A stretch of DNA of 64,000 nucleotides, taken from Agapanthus africanus (lineage: Eukaryota; Streptophyta; Magnoliopsida; Asparagales; Amaryllidaceae). Below, piece after piece: positions 32,849-45,262 of this stretch. The notes below the pieces were generated by a model. That model was not told the DNA's origin, did no database searches, and was given only the letters and a program-made list of their open reading frames with translations. The position numbers were made by a program, and so were the translations under genes. Where the stretch lies: contig JASDDO010000001.1 in the NCBI GenBank assembly GCA_030015575.1, positions 133,567,988-133,631,987 on the forward strand, written 5' to 3'. The first letter of the stretch is position 1. Every line of letters starts with the position of its first letter.

Positions 32849-34901
32849 CGTCATGCCTATGTCAATATGTGGTATCATGTCATATGTGTTATATATATAT
32901 ATATATATATATCATCCAACGTGTGTTCATCAACGACACATCAAATCATTATAAAATCCTGAGTACCCAGCATCGACACTCGAAATCATCATAAAACATG
33001 TGTCCAATATCGACACGTAAATTCTCATATCTCAGGTGTCGTCTCATCAGATCGGCCCTCATATCTCAGGCAACGTCTCATCAGATCAGCTCTTATATCT
33101 CAGGCACCGTCTCATCAGACCGGTCCTCATATCCACCCGTCTCATATCACTCTGGTCGGTATCCTCTAGATATCCACCGAGTTTAATACTGTCACCGGTA
33201 AGTATTGTCCCCTGCCAGGTTCAATGCCTTTTTATACGATCTTCGTGCCCCGGGGTACCGTACCGGGTCCACCATGTATATGCAATCGGTTCCTCCCATT
33301 GCCTCGATTTGGATAATCATCATAGCTCAGCACCGAGAAATCTCATGGTGGACGTCGAAATATCATATCTAAAGAAAACCGCATTTTTAAAATATTCACA
33401 ACTTTTTAAATAATATCTGCGGTTTCTCAAATCCATAAATCTTATGAAAAGAGAATCACATAAGAATATAGCAATATTGAAATAATATGTACATGCATAG
33501 CATAATACTGTAATGCATAGCATGTGTGTTCATATAAGTATGTCATGCAGCAAGGTAAATAAAGTGCAATATCTGAAAAAATATGTGGTACTAGATACTA
33601 ATCAGTAACTAAAATGCTAATAAGTTATAAGGTGATACTGTAACATAACGAATTCTATCTGTATACATGGCATGGCAATTGCCGATGATGTATGTGTGAG
33701 CATGCGAGTAAGTGTACATGCAACATGTGCATCATCAGTAATGGTGCGTGTGTCCTAGAAAACGAAGTCATGTAAAGATAAGGGTATGGAACATATTAGT
33801 ATATATATCGTAAACGAAATAAATGCGAGCGTATGCAGAAATAAAGAAATCGTAAACGGGAACAGTATAAAAATACACAACTACGTGTGAGCCATACTGT
33901 TATAGTTTAAATTAGTACGAATCGTTGTTTAGAAAATAGGGGGCTACGATATTTTGAAAAGCATACCATTTGAAAAGTCGTAGCAGCCTTTTGAAGTTAT
34001 CATTTAAAAGTGCGTAATGATTTGTTGGTTTTGAAAATAGGTATAGTTCTAAACATATCATAATATCTACTTCGTGAGTTTAAAATAATATTTCTCGAGT
34101 CGAAATAATATCGGAGATCCATCCTCATCATATCACGTAAGGAATAATCCATCGTACGATATCATCAAATCAATAGTATGGATCCATAGTCATGTACAAC
34201 ATCTTATCCCATATCCTCATATATCAAAGTATATCACATCGTCTCATATCATCGTATCCAATCATATCGACTCATATCATTATATCGGATCATATGTTCA
34301 TCCTATCGTATTATATTGTTAATATATGTATTTATATACTTTCATAAATAGGTATAGCTCATAGGCTAAGAAATAGTGCTAGGGGTATATCAATCTACTA
34401 AGTTTACTACTATCACATATATTATTCTAATAATCTATAGGCTAGGTATACACATCTAATATACATATATAACTATATATCTAGTATGCTCGTACTACAG
34501 TTGCATGGGTGCTATACGCCATCCACCCGACTCCTTACGTAGATATACATCAACTCACCTACAAATGCCTCGCCCTAGCCGATTCTGATAGATTTCTTGC
34601 CCTCTTTCGTCGTCCTGGGAGTCCATGCAATCGTACCTACAAATTAAACAATATCGTATCGCATGAAAATCCAAATTGAAATTGAAATCGCGGGCAAAGC
34701 ACACATAGGTTAGAACTTATGGCTAGTGAGTGCTAAAACAACAAAATAACCCCCATGTTGACGTACAAATGCCAAACGACTGAGTCAAAACACAAATACC
34801 AAAAATCATGTTTTCAAATATCATAAAGCATCGCCCAAAACCTAGTAAAATGCTCCCAGATTTTTCGTAAGGTGATTTTAGAGTTTTTAGTGTATAGAGT
34901 A
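31979..34901 (-). mobile_element. Tekay-like LTR (element E), minus strand, truncated
   Basis: Starts TGTCACGACCCG, the reverse complement of the end of LTR D, and shares blocks with D and G: AGCGGGAGCTAGCTCTTCGCC near 32290, GCCCCGGGGTACCGTACCGG near 33245, and CTCATGGTGGAC near 33340. It is cut at 34901 by a plus-strand copia LTR. Its far end and any internal region are not in the window. It contains TA microsatellites. Confidence 0.75.
32806..32848. repeat. (TA)n microsatellite in LTR E
   Basis: Long TA run within the Tekay-like LTR; a shorter one follows at 32890-32912. Confidence 0.9.
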
Positions 34902-35267
34902 TGTTAGGAATATGTATGCCCTAGAGACTATTATTGTACATGTGATGTATATTATAGTGGATGCTTGGACATATATATAGAGGACTTTCTAGCTCGACAT
35001 GATAGTATGCTATCGGTTACTCTTTATCTTAACATGTTGACTAGTATTCTTTACTGTCTTGCTCTCACATATTGATAAAGCCTTTAGGATATGCACTTGA
35101 CTACCAGGATTATGATGAGATCATACTAGTAGGGCCAGGGTGGTCCAAAAGTTCATCCTTTAATCAGTTCCTAGTCGAGGGAATATCGAGACTAGGGCAT
35201 CGATATTCCAGAGTAGACTAGTGTGTACATTTATATTAGTTCATGTTGCATGCTCCCACAACTCTTG
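34902..35267 (+). mobile_element. Copia LTR fragment F, plus strand
   Basis: Begins TGTTAGGAATATGTATGCCC, the LTR start of the copia-1 and copia-2 family, and matches in reverse orientation the LTR end of copia-2 around 36900-37182 (for example the CCTAGTCGAGGG and CATACTAGTAGGG blocks). It is cut after 366 bp by copia-2, which lies in the opposite orientation. It is probably the start of the 5' LTR of another copia element that landed in LTR E. Confidence 0.75.
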
Positions 35268-37182
35268 TGAGGCAGCGGAAGTGATAAACGAAAATTTTCT
35301 TTGCATCCAACACGCATTTTTTATAAGATCTTGTCTAAACCACAACTAGAAAACCCTAACTAAAGGTCTTATCTACTATGTTAGGGGTTATACCTTGATG
35401 ATCCGGTCCTTCGGGTCTTCTTTGATGATCTCCTTGGCTTCGTGGATGTTGTCGGTGTGCTCGATCTCCGGCCACCCAAAGACCTAGATGATCCACGCGA
35501 GAGTTATCATGCAAGCTAAAACCCTTCTCAAGAGCTAAACCTAGAGATCAAGTTTGCTAAAAATGGTCACTAGGATGATGTAGAGATTAGTGTATTGGAT
35601 TATCTTTGATTCTTGGCTTTTGATTCACATCTCATGTGAGTGTTAAAACAAGGAAGAAGAAGAAGGAGAGAAGAAGGAGAGAGAAAGAGTTTTTCATTAT
35701 GAGAAAATTCAAGCATGAGAAAATGATATATTCAAATGGAAATAATTGAAGCATGGAATATAAAATTAGCACCATACTTCAATAGTAACTCCAAAAGATT
35801 AAAATATAAAACAACCCATTCTCACAACCATGCTTGGACTTTCTAATTTCCACCTTATTTATTTATTTTCATAAAATAAATAATGTATTATGAGGCGGCA
35901 TCTTCTAGAAGGTATTCTTGTAACAATTACAAGAATACCCCTCCTCCGTATCCCGTATAACGTATACCCGTATCCGAATTCCGAAAAAATACGAATACCA
36001 ATAATCCAATAATATAATACCGGTATCCGGCTTAAACCAAAGCCTACCAGTATTATCGTTCCGATTATTATTCCTGTAACAATTACACGAATATAATCGA
36101 AACCCTGCCGCAACACCTTATGGTTGCCGTAACAACTTACGGCCTCTAGATCTTTCGCCTGAACAAGGGAACCCTCAGTGTGGGACTCTAAAGACTCGAC
36201 AGTATGCTGGCAGTGGGTTTAACCACAAGCACGTCAGCGACACTAGCTGTGCGTAACGGCTACCCAGGTACATGACGAAAAGGTGGCCGACGAGCAAACT
36301 CATCACAACCCCAACGAGCCTGCAAGCAACACTTACCGTACAGTCCGGTCTCTTCCTCTGATACGTTGCATATGAAGTCTAGGGGTGGTAAATGTCAGAC
36401 CCCAGTAACTTTATAAGTCATGCTGATTTACGGCTCATAACAGTTCGAGGAACTACTGATAACATTTATCAGTAAACCTCGAGAACCCTGGCCAGGGATT
36501 TAGGTGTTATAGCCGATCAAGCATAGAGCGACATCAACTCTCTATACCGGGAGAGACGAAATCCCTCCAATCGCTCACTGTCTCCATGTGATTCGGGACC
36601 GTATCCAAAGTCCACCTGTTTGCACGACTCAATAGAGCCATAGTAAGGTGGAAATCAAAGTACAGTGGGAACCACACAAGACTCTATGACGATCTCGGGT
36701 TTACAGACTAACCTGTACAAGTGCTGCCAGAGAACTGCTATCTGACAATTGGTATATATACCATTTAGGAGTTCTCGACGAGTCCTGTTCAGTGTACCCA
36801 TTCTCCAATGAGCACTTATGTACAATCTTTGATGTCAAACACAAATGGTTGTGGAATCAACTATCGCCCCACAGGGTCAGGAAACATACACACTAGTCTA
36901 ACTTGGTAATACCGATACCCTGTCTCGATATACTCTCGACTAGGAACTATTAAAGAATATGCTTATAGACTATCCAGGCCCCACTAGTATGATCTCATCA
37001 TAATCCTGGTAGTCAAGCATAATCCTAAGGGCTTCATCAACATGCATATAAAGATATGAAATATAACACAAGATGAAGATAAACCAGATAGCATACTATT
37101 ATTTCGAGCAAAGATTGTTTCTTCACATATACATGCCTAGCATCCTATACAATACAGGCCTCTAGGGCATACATATCTAACA
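35268..37182 (-). repeat. copia-2 3' LTR
   Basis: 1915 bp. On the minus strand it starts TGTTAGATATGTATGCCC and ends GCTGCCTCA. The right-hand border is fixed by the polypurine tract shared with copia-1 (AGTGCAAGTGGGAGAT). The middle has the same order of blocks as the copia-1 LTR. Confidence 0.8.
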
Positions 37183-37237
37183 ATCTCCCACTTGCACTAA
37201 GGCCTGTAGTTGATGCAATAAGTACCAGCTGTCTGTA

Positions 37238-40200
37238 TTAGAAGCAGTTGCCGGCGTACCGCATGCCCAACAGCTCGAACATTTTCTCAAACTGAACTTG
37301 AGGGATGACCTTAGTGAATGGATCTGCTGTGGTGTCTTTCGTGTCTACTCTTCGTACCTCAATATCCTGGCGATCCACTATCTCCCCGATGAAGTGATAC
37401 TGTCTCAAGATATGTCTGGATTTCTGATGGGACTTTGGTTCCTTTGCCAAAGCCATGGCTCCATTATTATCGCAATACAGAGGTATTGGATTAGCAATGG
37501 ATAGAACCACCTGAAGTTCAGAAATGAACTTCCTCATCCAGACTGCCTCTTTTGCGGCATCATTAGCAGCAATATACTCAGCTTCCATCGTGGAGTCAGC
37601 GACGGTATCTTGCTTGGAACTTTTCCAACATACCGCCCATCCATTTAGGGTAAATACAAACCCTGAGATAGACTTACTATCATCCTTGTCGCTCTGGAAG
37701 CTGGAGTCGGTAAATCCCTCTATCTGAAGATCTCCATTACCATACACCAAGAACATTTCTTTAGTTCTTCTTAAGTACTTCAGAATGTTCTTCACAGCAG
37801 TCCAGTGTTTCTCCCCTGGGTTAGATTGATACTACTTACTGCACTAAGTGCATAAGCTACATCTGGGCGAGTACATAACATCGCATACATTATAGATCCT
37901 ACTGCCGAAGCGTAGGGTATAATGCTCATGCGAGCCCTCTCCTCATCAGTTTTTGGAGACATCTCTTTGGAGAGGGTGATCCCGTGACAAGCGGGTAAAT
38001 TACCCCTCTTGGAATCTTCCATACTAAACCTTTTTAGTACGGTGTCAATGTATCTCGATTGGGACAATCCCAATAATTTCTTAGATCTATCTCTATAGAT
38101 CTTAATTCCCAGAATGTACGAGGCATCGCCTAGGTCTTTCATGGAGAACCTCTGCGATAAGAATAGTTTGACCGATTGTAGCATGGGAATATCATTTCCT
38201 ATCAAGAGAATGTCGTCCACGTACAATACAAGGAATGTAACAGTACTCTCTACAATCCTTTTATAAATACATGGTTCACTCACATTTTTGATAAAACCAA
38301 ACTCTTTGATTGTATCATCAAAGCAGATGTTCTAACTCCGTGATGCCTGCTTTAATCCATAGATGGATTTAAGCAGCCTGCATGCCTTTCCGCTGCTCCC
38401 ACTATCAATGAAGCATTCTGGCTGATCCATAAAAACGCATTATTCTAAATCACCATTTAGAAATGCCGTTTTAACATCCATCTGCCAGATTTCATAATCA
38501 TAGTGAGCAGCTATAGCAAGCAGGATCCGAATGGATTTGAGCATCGCGACTGGTGAAAAGGTTTCATCATAGTCCAAGCCTGGTCTTTGACGAAATCCTT
38601 TTGCTACCAGCCTTGCTTTATAGGTCTCCACTTGACCATCCACACCGATCTTTCTTTTAAAGATCCATTTGCATCCTATGGGTTTTACTCCAGAAGGTGC
38701 AACCTCCAAAGACCATACTTTGTTGGTGTGCATGGATTCCATTTCGGATCTTATGGCATCCAGCCACTTCACCGAGTCACCACTCGTGATAGCTTGCTGA
38801 AAACTAGTAGGGTCATCGTCATCCATGATGAAATCTTCCCTATCACCATCAATTAGAAAACCGTAGCATCTATCAGGTGGGCGAGAAGTCCTACTAGATC
38901 TACGGAGTGGCTGAGGTTCGTCAGGTTCTATTGAAACCTCAGGTTCAACCAAATCATCGGTAATTGTTTGTGTATCTGGAATTTCTTCCAGTTCTACCGC
39001 ATTGCCAACAGTATCATTTATAAAAAATTCATTTTCTAAAAATGTGGCATACTGAGAAACAAACACTCTTTGTTCCTCCTTGTGGTAGAAAAAATATCCA
39101 AACGAGTGTTTTGGATATCCCACAAATCTACACAAAACCGATTGTGTCTCAAGTTTGTCCGGATTCTGCTTTTTCACATAAGTCGGATAACCCCATATCT
39201 TAACTCTTTTAAGAGATGGTCTCTTCCCATACCATATCTCATATGGAGTGGTAGACACGGTTTTGGTCGGAACCCTGTTCAATAGATAAATCGCAGTCTC
39301 CAATTCGTACCCCCGGAATGATATTGGTAACTCAGCATCACTCATCATAGATTGTACCATATCTAATAGGGTACGATTCCTCTTTTCCGATACACCGTTG
39401 TGCTGTGGTGTGTACGGAGGAGTGAGCTGAGAGAGAATCCCATTCTCTTTTAGGAAATCTAGAAACTCTGAGCTTAAATACTCTCCTCCTCGATCTGATC
39501 GAAGTTTCTTTATACTTAAGCCTGTTTGTTTTTCTACTTCAGATTTATACTCCTTGAATTTTTTGAAGGCTTCGGACTTATGTTTCAACAAGAACACGCG
39601 CCCGAATCTCGATAAATCATCAGTGAAGGTTATGAAGTACGAAAAACCACCTCTTGCATGTGTATATATTGGTCCACATATATCACTATGTATGAGGCCT
39701 AAGAGTCCAGTAGCTCTCTCTCCGTGTCCAGTAAACAGAGTTTTGGTCATTTTACCCTTGATACAAGACTGGCAAGTCGCATAAGATTTATATTCAAACG
39801 GGTTCAAATATCCATCTTTATATAGCTTGGTTAGTCTTGTTTCGTTAATATGACCAAGTCTACAATGCCAAATGAATGGTTCATTTATGTCTGAAACCTT
39901 TCTTTTGTTTGTGTGTTGTACGTTAAAAACTGTATGTTGGTTTAGGATGTATATCCTGTTATTTAATGTACCAGACCCTATCAACTCTTGATTTAGGTTA
40001 ATGTTCATAACATTAGATTGCAATACCAAATTATATCCTGCATTGTCCAACACCGATACAGATATAATATTACATAACATAGAGGGTACAAAATAACACG
40101 GGTTCAAAACCAATATACAACCTGACGGTAAACCAAGGTGATACTCTCCTACTGCTGTAGCATGTACTGAGAAACCATTCCCAACCCGGAGAGTGTGATC

Positions 40201-40281
40201 ACCTTTCTTCAAAAACTTGCTATTTCTCAGTCCCTGCAAACAATTGTAGATATGAGATCCTGACCCAGTATCTAATACCCA
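37238..40281 (-). pseudogene. copia-2 Pol (protease end, integrase, RT, RNase H), broken
   Basis: Closely similar to the copia-1 polyprotein. From the 5' side it shows the retropepsin motif WVLDTGSGSH at the very edge, GAG-pre-integrase (WHCRLGHINETRL), the integrase core (HSDICG, SDRGGEYLS, NGVSEKRNRT), RT (LYVDDILLIG) and RNase H (AEYIAANDAAKEAVW). Breaks relative to copia-1 are an in-frame TAA near 38437-38439, an in-frame TAG near 38332-38334, and a frameshift near 37800-37830. The 5' end is cut by the Tekay-like insertion at 40282. It cannot be active as it stands. Confidence 0.9.
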
Positions 40282-43200
40282 TGTCACGACCCGAAAGTAC
40301 GGAACGCGACTGGCACTTAGATTACGTGACGTCTAAAGGCGTACCGTAACCTAAGTCAGCCAAAGCCCAGAAAAATCTAAACCAAAAATCAAAAGAGTGT
40401 GAAGGAAAACCTTACATGAAAACGATTTTAAATCAATTAAGTTGCATATAATCCCTTTTTAAAAAAACATCAAAAATTTCCGAAAATTTCGGCAGAGTCT
40501 CCCCTGTAAATTCTATCCCCCAAAATAGGTACAACAAGATATATATAACCTGTAATAATAAAATGGAATCCCCAAGCGGGAGCTAGCTCTTCGCCCAAGG
40601 CGGATCACAACCACATGCAATATATAAGTAATATCAAGAAAAGAGCATAAAAGAAACGCAAAATATCAGAAAACACAACGCCGGCTCAAGTGAGCTCGAC
40701 CCAAAAGAAACCACAAACATACAAATCTCTCAGTCTCATCACTAGGTCGCATATACAAATAGAAAGTGGTAGATGGAGAATACTAGATACAATGATAGAG
40801 CAAAAAGAAATAAAGTGTGCTCGCAACCCACCTACGGGCGATATCGCGAGTCTGAGCAAAAGGAGCAGATGATAAGATAGCCCGCCGCTACAAGGGTGAC
40901 GGGTCCGACCTGCAAGACACTGTGGCACAACGGGGGTGAGTTGCTAGCTCATGAGTAGAATATAACATCTAATAAGGCAATCGTAAGAATGCACGCAATG
41001 CGTCACAGCATGTATGTCCAGATGTGATGTAATACCTCTAGTATGCATGCACATGTATGCAATGTCATTACTAAGTCTTTAAGTGTTTTAAATGCTAAAA
41101 GTTCTGCATTCTTAACTTTTAGAAAAAGAATATCTGTGAAGTAGCTAAATATCATCAAGAAATCATCTAAAATCCGTGTCAAGCATCGACACCAAATATG
41201 AAATCACATCTGTCTCAATGTCTCACAATATCGGGCTCCGTCAGTCCAGATCGGCCCATATCATCAAATCTCACGACAACGGTCGGTATCCTCCGGATAT
41301 CCGCCGCACCAGACATCACCGGTAGGTAGTCTTCCCCTGCCAGGCTCATCGTCTACAACTAGATCTTCTTGCCCCGGGGTACCATACCGGGCCCACCATG
41401 TACCCGAGACGGTTCATCCACTCCTCGAATCGGGTCTCGAAATCCAACAGAAAACATGAAAACTCATGGTGGACGACACATACATCACGAGAAAACCGCA
41501 ACTTTGTTTTAAACATGATAAATATAAGCTTTTGTTAAATTCTTGCAGTTTTCCCCAAAAATCCAGAAATCGCAGCAATACTGAAATCCTCAAGAAAATC
41601 ATAATGTCCACATGTTATATATGATAAATGTCTATGATAACAAGGTATGCGACGTGAATTGTGGCTAGAAAAACTATGCAAATATGATGATGATGCAAGG
41701 TATATACATGCTATGCGATTTCATATATCATGTACGATGCAAGTGGCGATACTAAGCTAAACCGGTTCTATAGTGCACGTGGCATGGCAATTCCAAAGGC
41801 GTGAGTGTCACATGAATAGTGCGCGTGCAACAGATGCCAATGATAATGGTGTTCGTGTCCTACGAAGTGATATCACATATGTGTATATGAATGTTATATG
41901 AATGTCCATGCAATCTAGTATACGGGTAGCTGTGAGGGTATGCAATATAAATAAAGGGGTAAGCTAACTAGCAATACAAGTCTTGCAAGAAATAGGGTAG
42001 TCCCAACTAGGGGCGCCTCGCGCCATCCAGAAGATTTCCCCCATAGATGAATACATCTACTCACCTGAATGCCTCGCTAATCCGATCCGACCACCGCCTT
42101 GCCTTTACGCGCCGTGTCCGATGTTTCCCCGACCGATCCTATATTTGCACAACACCAAGTATAAGATTACATATCCTAAAACGATGCAAGTCACAATATA
42201 CAAATATCGACGCTCCCGAATTAAACATAACGTGCACTCGGTGCGCGGGAAAATACACGAAAATCGCTAAATCTTAACTAGAATCGTCATTTCGGGGAAA
42301 TCGACAAAACTAAAACCCGACTAGAAAAAACCCCGCGTTCGCGCACTCTAATAGTCGTTTAAGAAGCTAATTATATCACTAATATAACGCAATTTGATCA
42401 CATTCTAATTTACATAAAAATCTAGCAAGCAATTGCATACCGATTCGATGCAAATATCGCAATTTTATCGATTTAGCGAGCGTAACATCACACGATTAAC
42501 CATTCTAACCAATTGGATAACCAAAACCCTAACTTTAATCCAACAACCATGCTACAAACCCTAATTCAAAATCAAATCCCTTTCTTGAATTTCCTAAACA
42601 AACAATTACTACTAAATTAACACTTCAAATTTCAATTTTAGCACATTCAATCTACAATTTAACAACTAGTTTAGAAATTTCACCTCACAAGTGGAACCCT
42701 AGCATGATCAAGCCACCAAAGAAGCCTCCTTTCTACAAGTTTTGCACTAAATTTGGTTGAGGAGAGAGTGGATTAGGGTTTTGTTTTGAATTGGAGAAGA
42801 AAATAATGTATTTTGATGATTTTTGCATGATTTTAGAAGCAAGAAAAATGAAGAAAAATTTGGGTTGGAGGGAGGGGCTCGGCCTGAGCTAAAGAGGAGA
42901 GAAAATGAGAGTATGTGTAGAAAATTCCATGAAGAAAATATCATCTTAGGTCAATTTAGGCTTTCACATCAAAACTTTTTCAAAAAAACCCCATTTTATT
43001 TCATTTTTTCATAAATTTCACACCATAAAACCAAAATCTTGCAAGTCATGATACAATTTTATTAACACCATATTTTAGCTTATAAGATTCCTAATTATGA
43101 AATTTACCTAATTAAATTTGTATTTATCACTAATTTAATGTATTTTTAAAAGCTTAAAATAATAAAAAAATAATTAATTACGATTTTTTTTTATTTAACT

Positions 43201-43366
43201 AGAAAATTTTAAATGAAATTTTAGTGACAAATTTATAGTAATATCTTATCTAAATTTTGTATAATTAGGTCTACAAGGAAAAATACCAATTTTGACTTTT
43301 TACGGAAAAAGCTGAAAATTTAGCCGATTACCGAAAAACTGCCTAAACGGTTTTCGAAGGGTTACA
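40282..43366 (-). repeat. LTR of Tekay-like element G (3' LTR)
   Basis: 3085 bp with ends TGTCACGACCCG and GGGTTACA on the plus strand. The adjacent TCTTCCCCCCTTA is the reversed polypurine tract. A CT-rich leader lies near 42740-42900 on the minus strand. Blocks shared with D and E confirm the family. Confidence 0.85.
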
Positions 43367-43407
43367 ATCTTCCCCCCTTAAAGAAATTCGGTCCCCGAAT
43401 TTAGAAT

Positions 43408-43868
43408 TTAACTACGCGTACCTTCAAAAGGATGGGGATATCTCTTCCTCATCTCGACCTCGGTCTCCCAGGTGACCTCCTCGCTGTTCGGGCCACGCCA
43501 AAGGACCTTGACGGACGGTATAACCTTCGACCTCAATTTCTTCACCTGCCGTTCCAAAATGACCACCGGCTGCTCGGTGAATGAAAGATCACGCTCTAGC
43601 TGGATCGTCTGGTGCTGAATCGCATGGGAAGGATCATGAAGGTACTTGCGGAGCATCGAGACATGGAATACGGGGTGAACATCGGGGAAGCTGGGCGGAA
43701 GGGCTAACCGATAAGCAACTGGACCAACACGCTCTAGGATCTCGAAAGGACCAACATATCTAGGACTCAGCTTCCCTTTCCGCCCAAATCTCATCACACC
43801 TTTCATCGGAGAGACCTTCAGGAAAACATGATCGCCGACAGCGAACTCCAGTCGGCGACGGCGCCTGT
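43408..43868 (-). pseudogene. Element G integrase C-terminus with chromodomain-like tail
   Basis: On the minus strand the frame reads [20 protein letters not shown] and [18 protein letters not shown], then [20 protein letters not shown], the GPY/F-type integrase tail of chromoviruses. [19 protein letters not shown], a chromodomain-like motif that in chromoviruses directs integration to modified chromatin, comes last. It is separated from the integrase core (63538 onward) by the 19.7-kb insertion of A. The reading phase agrees across the target duplication, so the break is purely the insertion. Confidence 0.88.
43864..43868. other. Target-site duplication of element A (left copy)
   Basis: CCTGT, repeated at 63533-63537. 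Confidence 0.92.
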
Positions 43869-44256
43869 TGTTCATAACATAATATTGCATTTTGTATGCC
43901 CCATTCTTATGCTTTTAAGAATAAAAACAGGTGCTTTTGACCCATGTCTGCTACATGTTACAGGTTACAGGTTCTTAGAGCAAAAACAGTGAAAAACACA
44001 AAAGACGACACAAAAGAAGGACTTTTGACCAACAATTAGGAGGATCTTAGTAAAGCCCAGCAAAAGAACGGTTCACCATCAACAAGACAACAAAAGATCC
44101 AAATTTGCAAGAAAGACGGTTAAAAGATCCATTGCAAAGTGTTCGCTGAAAATCCGGTGTCACTGTAGAAGCCCAAATGATAATATGAATAAAGAACCAG
44201 GAAGCCCAGAGTAACCTAAAGAAGCCCAGAAAATACAAGCACATGAACTCATCAAT

Positions 44257-44304
44257 GGGCCGCGGATCCGCGGCCCAAAGCGCGCCCATGCCGCGGATCC
44301 GCGG
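44257..44304. repeat. Paired GC palindromes in LTR A
   Basis: A perfect 20-bp palindrome GGGCCGCGGATCCGCGGCCC (44257-44276) and a 14-bp CCGCGGATCCGCGG (44291-44304) lie about 130-170 bp upstream of the TATA box. The pair recurs in the 3' LTR (62547-62566, 62581-62594) and in both LTRs of B. Confidence 0.9.
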
Positions 44305-44430
44305 CCGTCCTGTGCCCTAGTGCGCAGAAAATTTTGGCAAAATTCTGTGGCGGCTATGGAAAGATTTTCTGGGGGTATATCTGTAATTGTAGACATGCGG
44401 TGCAATTGTAAACCTAGGGTTTCTATGTCC

Positions 44431-44438
44431 TATAAATA
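44431..44438 (+). promoter_or_regulatory. TATA box of element A
   Basis: TATAAATA in the 5' LTR, followed about 45 bp later by a poly(A) signal AATAAA at 44478-44483. The same pair is at 62721 and 62768 in the 3' LTR. Confidence 0.75.
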
Positions 44439-45244
44439 GAACCCAAGACCTTGTATTTTCTCATGCCTCTACTCATGAATAAAATTCAGTTTTCTTGAAG
44501 TTAGAGCGCATCAACAGTAAGTAGGTTATTTTCCTTGCAATAGTTATAATTTTTCTGCTCTTATTTTTCTCTCCTTAGTTTGATTTATTTTAGCTTTTAT
44601 TAATTTGCAATCGATGTTTTCTCTCTTTAATAAACTCATGTCTTCTTTTATCCCCTCAATGAGCGAGTAGTTTCCTCGCTTGTTAGGGTTAGGAATAGGG
44701 AAGGATTTGAGAGACGAAGATCTCTCATCTCTTTTCGTTGCTAAACTTTTATGAACATTAGAACTCCATGCATACCTTTTTATTCCGCTCCCTACGGCAC
44801 TTTTACCCTCAAGGTAACGGTGAATTCCGTAGTCTAAAGGCCCGGATTTTAAGGTTTTTCATGGAGGTTAGGGTAAAGTTTAAGAAAGGAAGGACAAGGA
44901 TCTAGAGGAAGAATCAATCTTCCCAATCATCCTAATCCCCTTTGTTAAGATTTACCATAACACTAATATGATATCTTTAATTAATAGCAATGGAAAGAGA
45001 TGAAGATCTTTGTTTACCAAATTTTCCCTAGACCTAATCCTAGCAAGTTTCTAATCCTAGTCTCATACAACTTCAATTTTTAGGTTTAATTATAAATCCA
45101 AACACCATTTGGAATTAACTCGTAAGAACTTAAAGGAGATTTACACATCCCTGTGGACCGACCCGTATTCACCGGCTAGCTTCATGCGACGCCGTTCTTG
45201 ATTGCGGTAAATATTTTTGATCGACAAAACTTCTCTTAATCAAA

Positions 45245-45262
45245 TGGCGCCGTTGCCGGGGA
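45245..45262 (+). other. Element A primer binding site (tRNA-Asp type)
   Basis: TGGCGCCGTTGCCGGGGA, two bases after the LTR. This 18-mer is the tRNA-Asp-complementary site typical of plant Athila/Calypso-type elements. Confidence 0.9.

Larger units (their letters stand above)
35268..40281 (-). mobile_element. Ty1/copia element copia-2, 3' part, interrupted
   Basis: Minus-strand element of the same family as copia-1. Its 3' LTR is 35268-37182, the polypurine tract is next to 37183, and RNase H, RT and integrase follow up to 40281, where Tekay-like element G cuts the protease region. The remaining 5' part should lie beyond the right edge of the window, after the end of G. Confidence 0.85.
40282..43868 (-). 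mobile_element. Tekay-like chromovirus G, LTR plus 3' end of pol
   Basis: Minus-strand Ty3/gypsy element inserted in the protease region of copia-2. It comprises a 3' LTR (40282-43366), a polypurine tract (43367-43380) and the C-terminal part of pol (43408-43868). It is then interrupted by element A and resumes at 63538 to beyond the window end. Confidence 0.88.
43869..45242 (+). repeat. Element A 5' LTR
   Basis: Starts TGTTCATAAC and ends CTTCTCTTAATCA. It contains a 20-bp palindrome GGGCCGCGGATCCGCGGCCC at 44257-44276, a second CCGCGGATCCGCGG at 44291-44304, a TATA box at 44431 and AATAAA at 44478. Confidence 0.93.

Noticed and set aside
44047..44289. 80-codon minus-strand frames present in both LTRs of A
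   Set aside because: They are duplicated with the LTR and have no recognised domain; LTR B has no counterpart.
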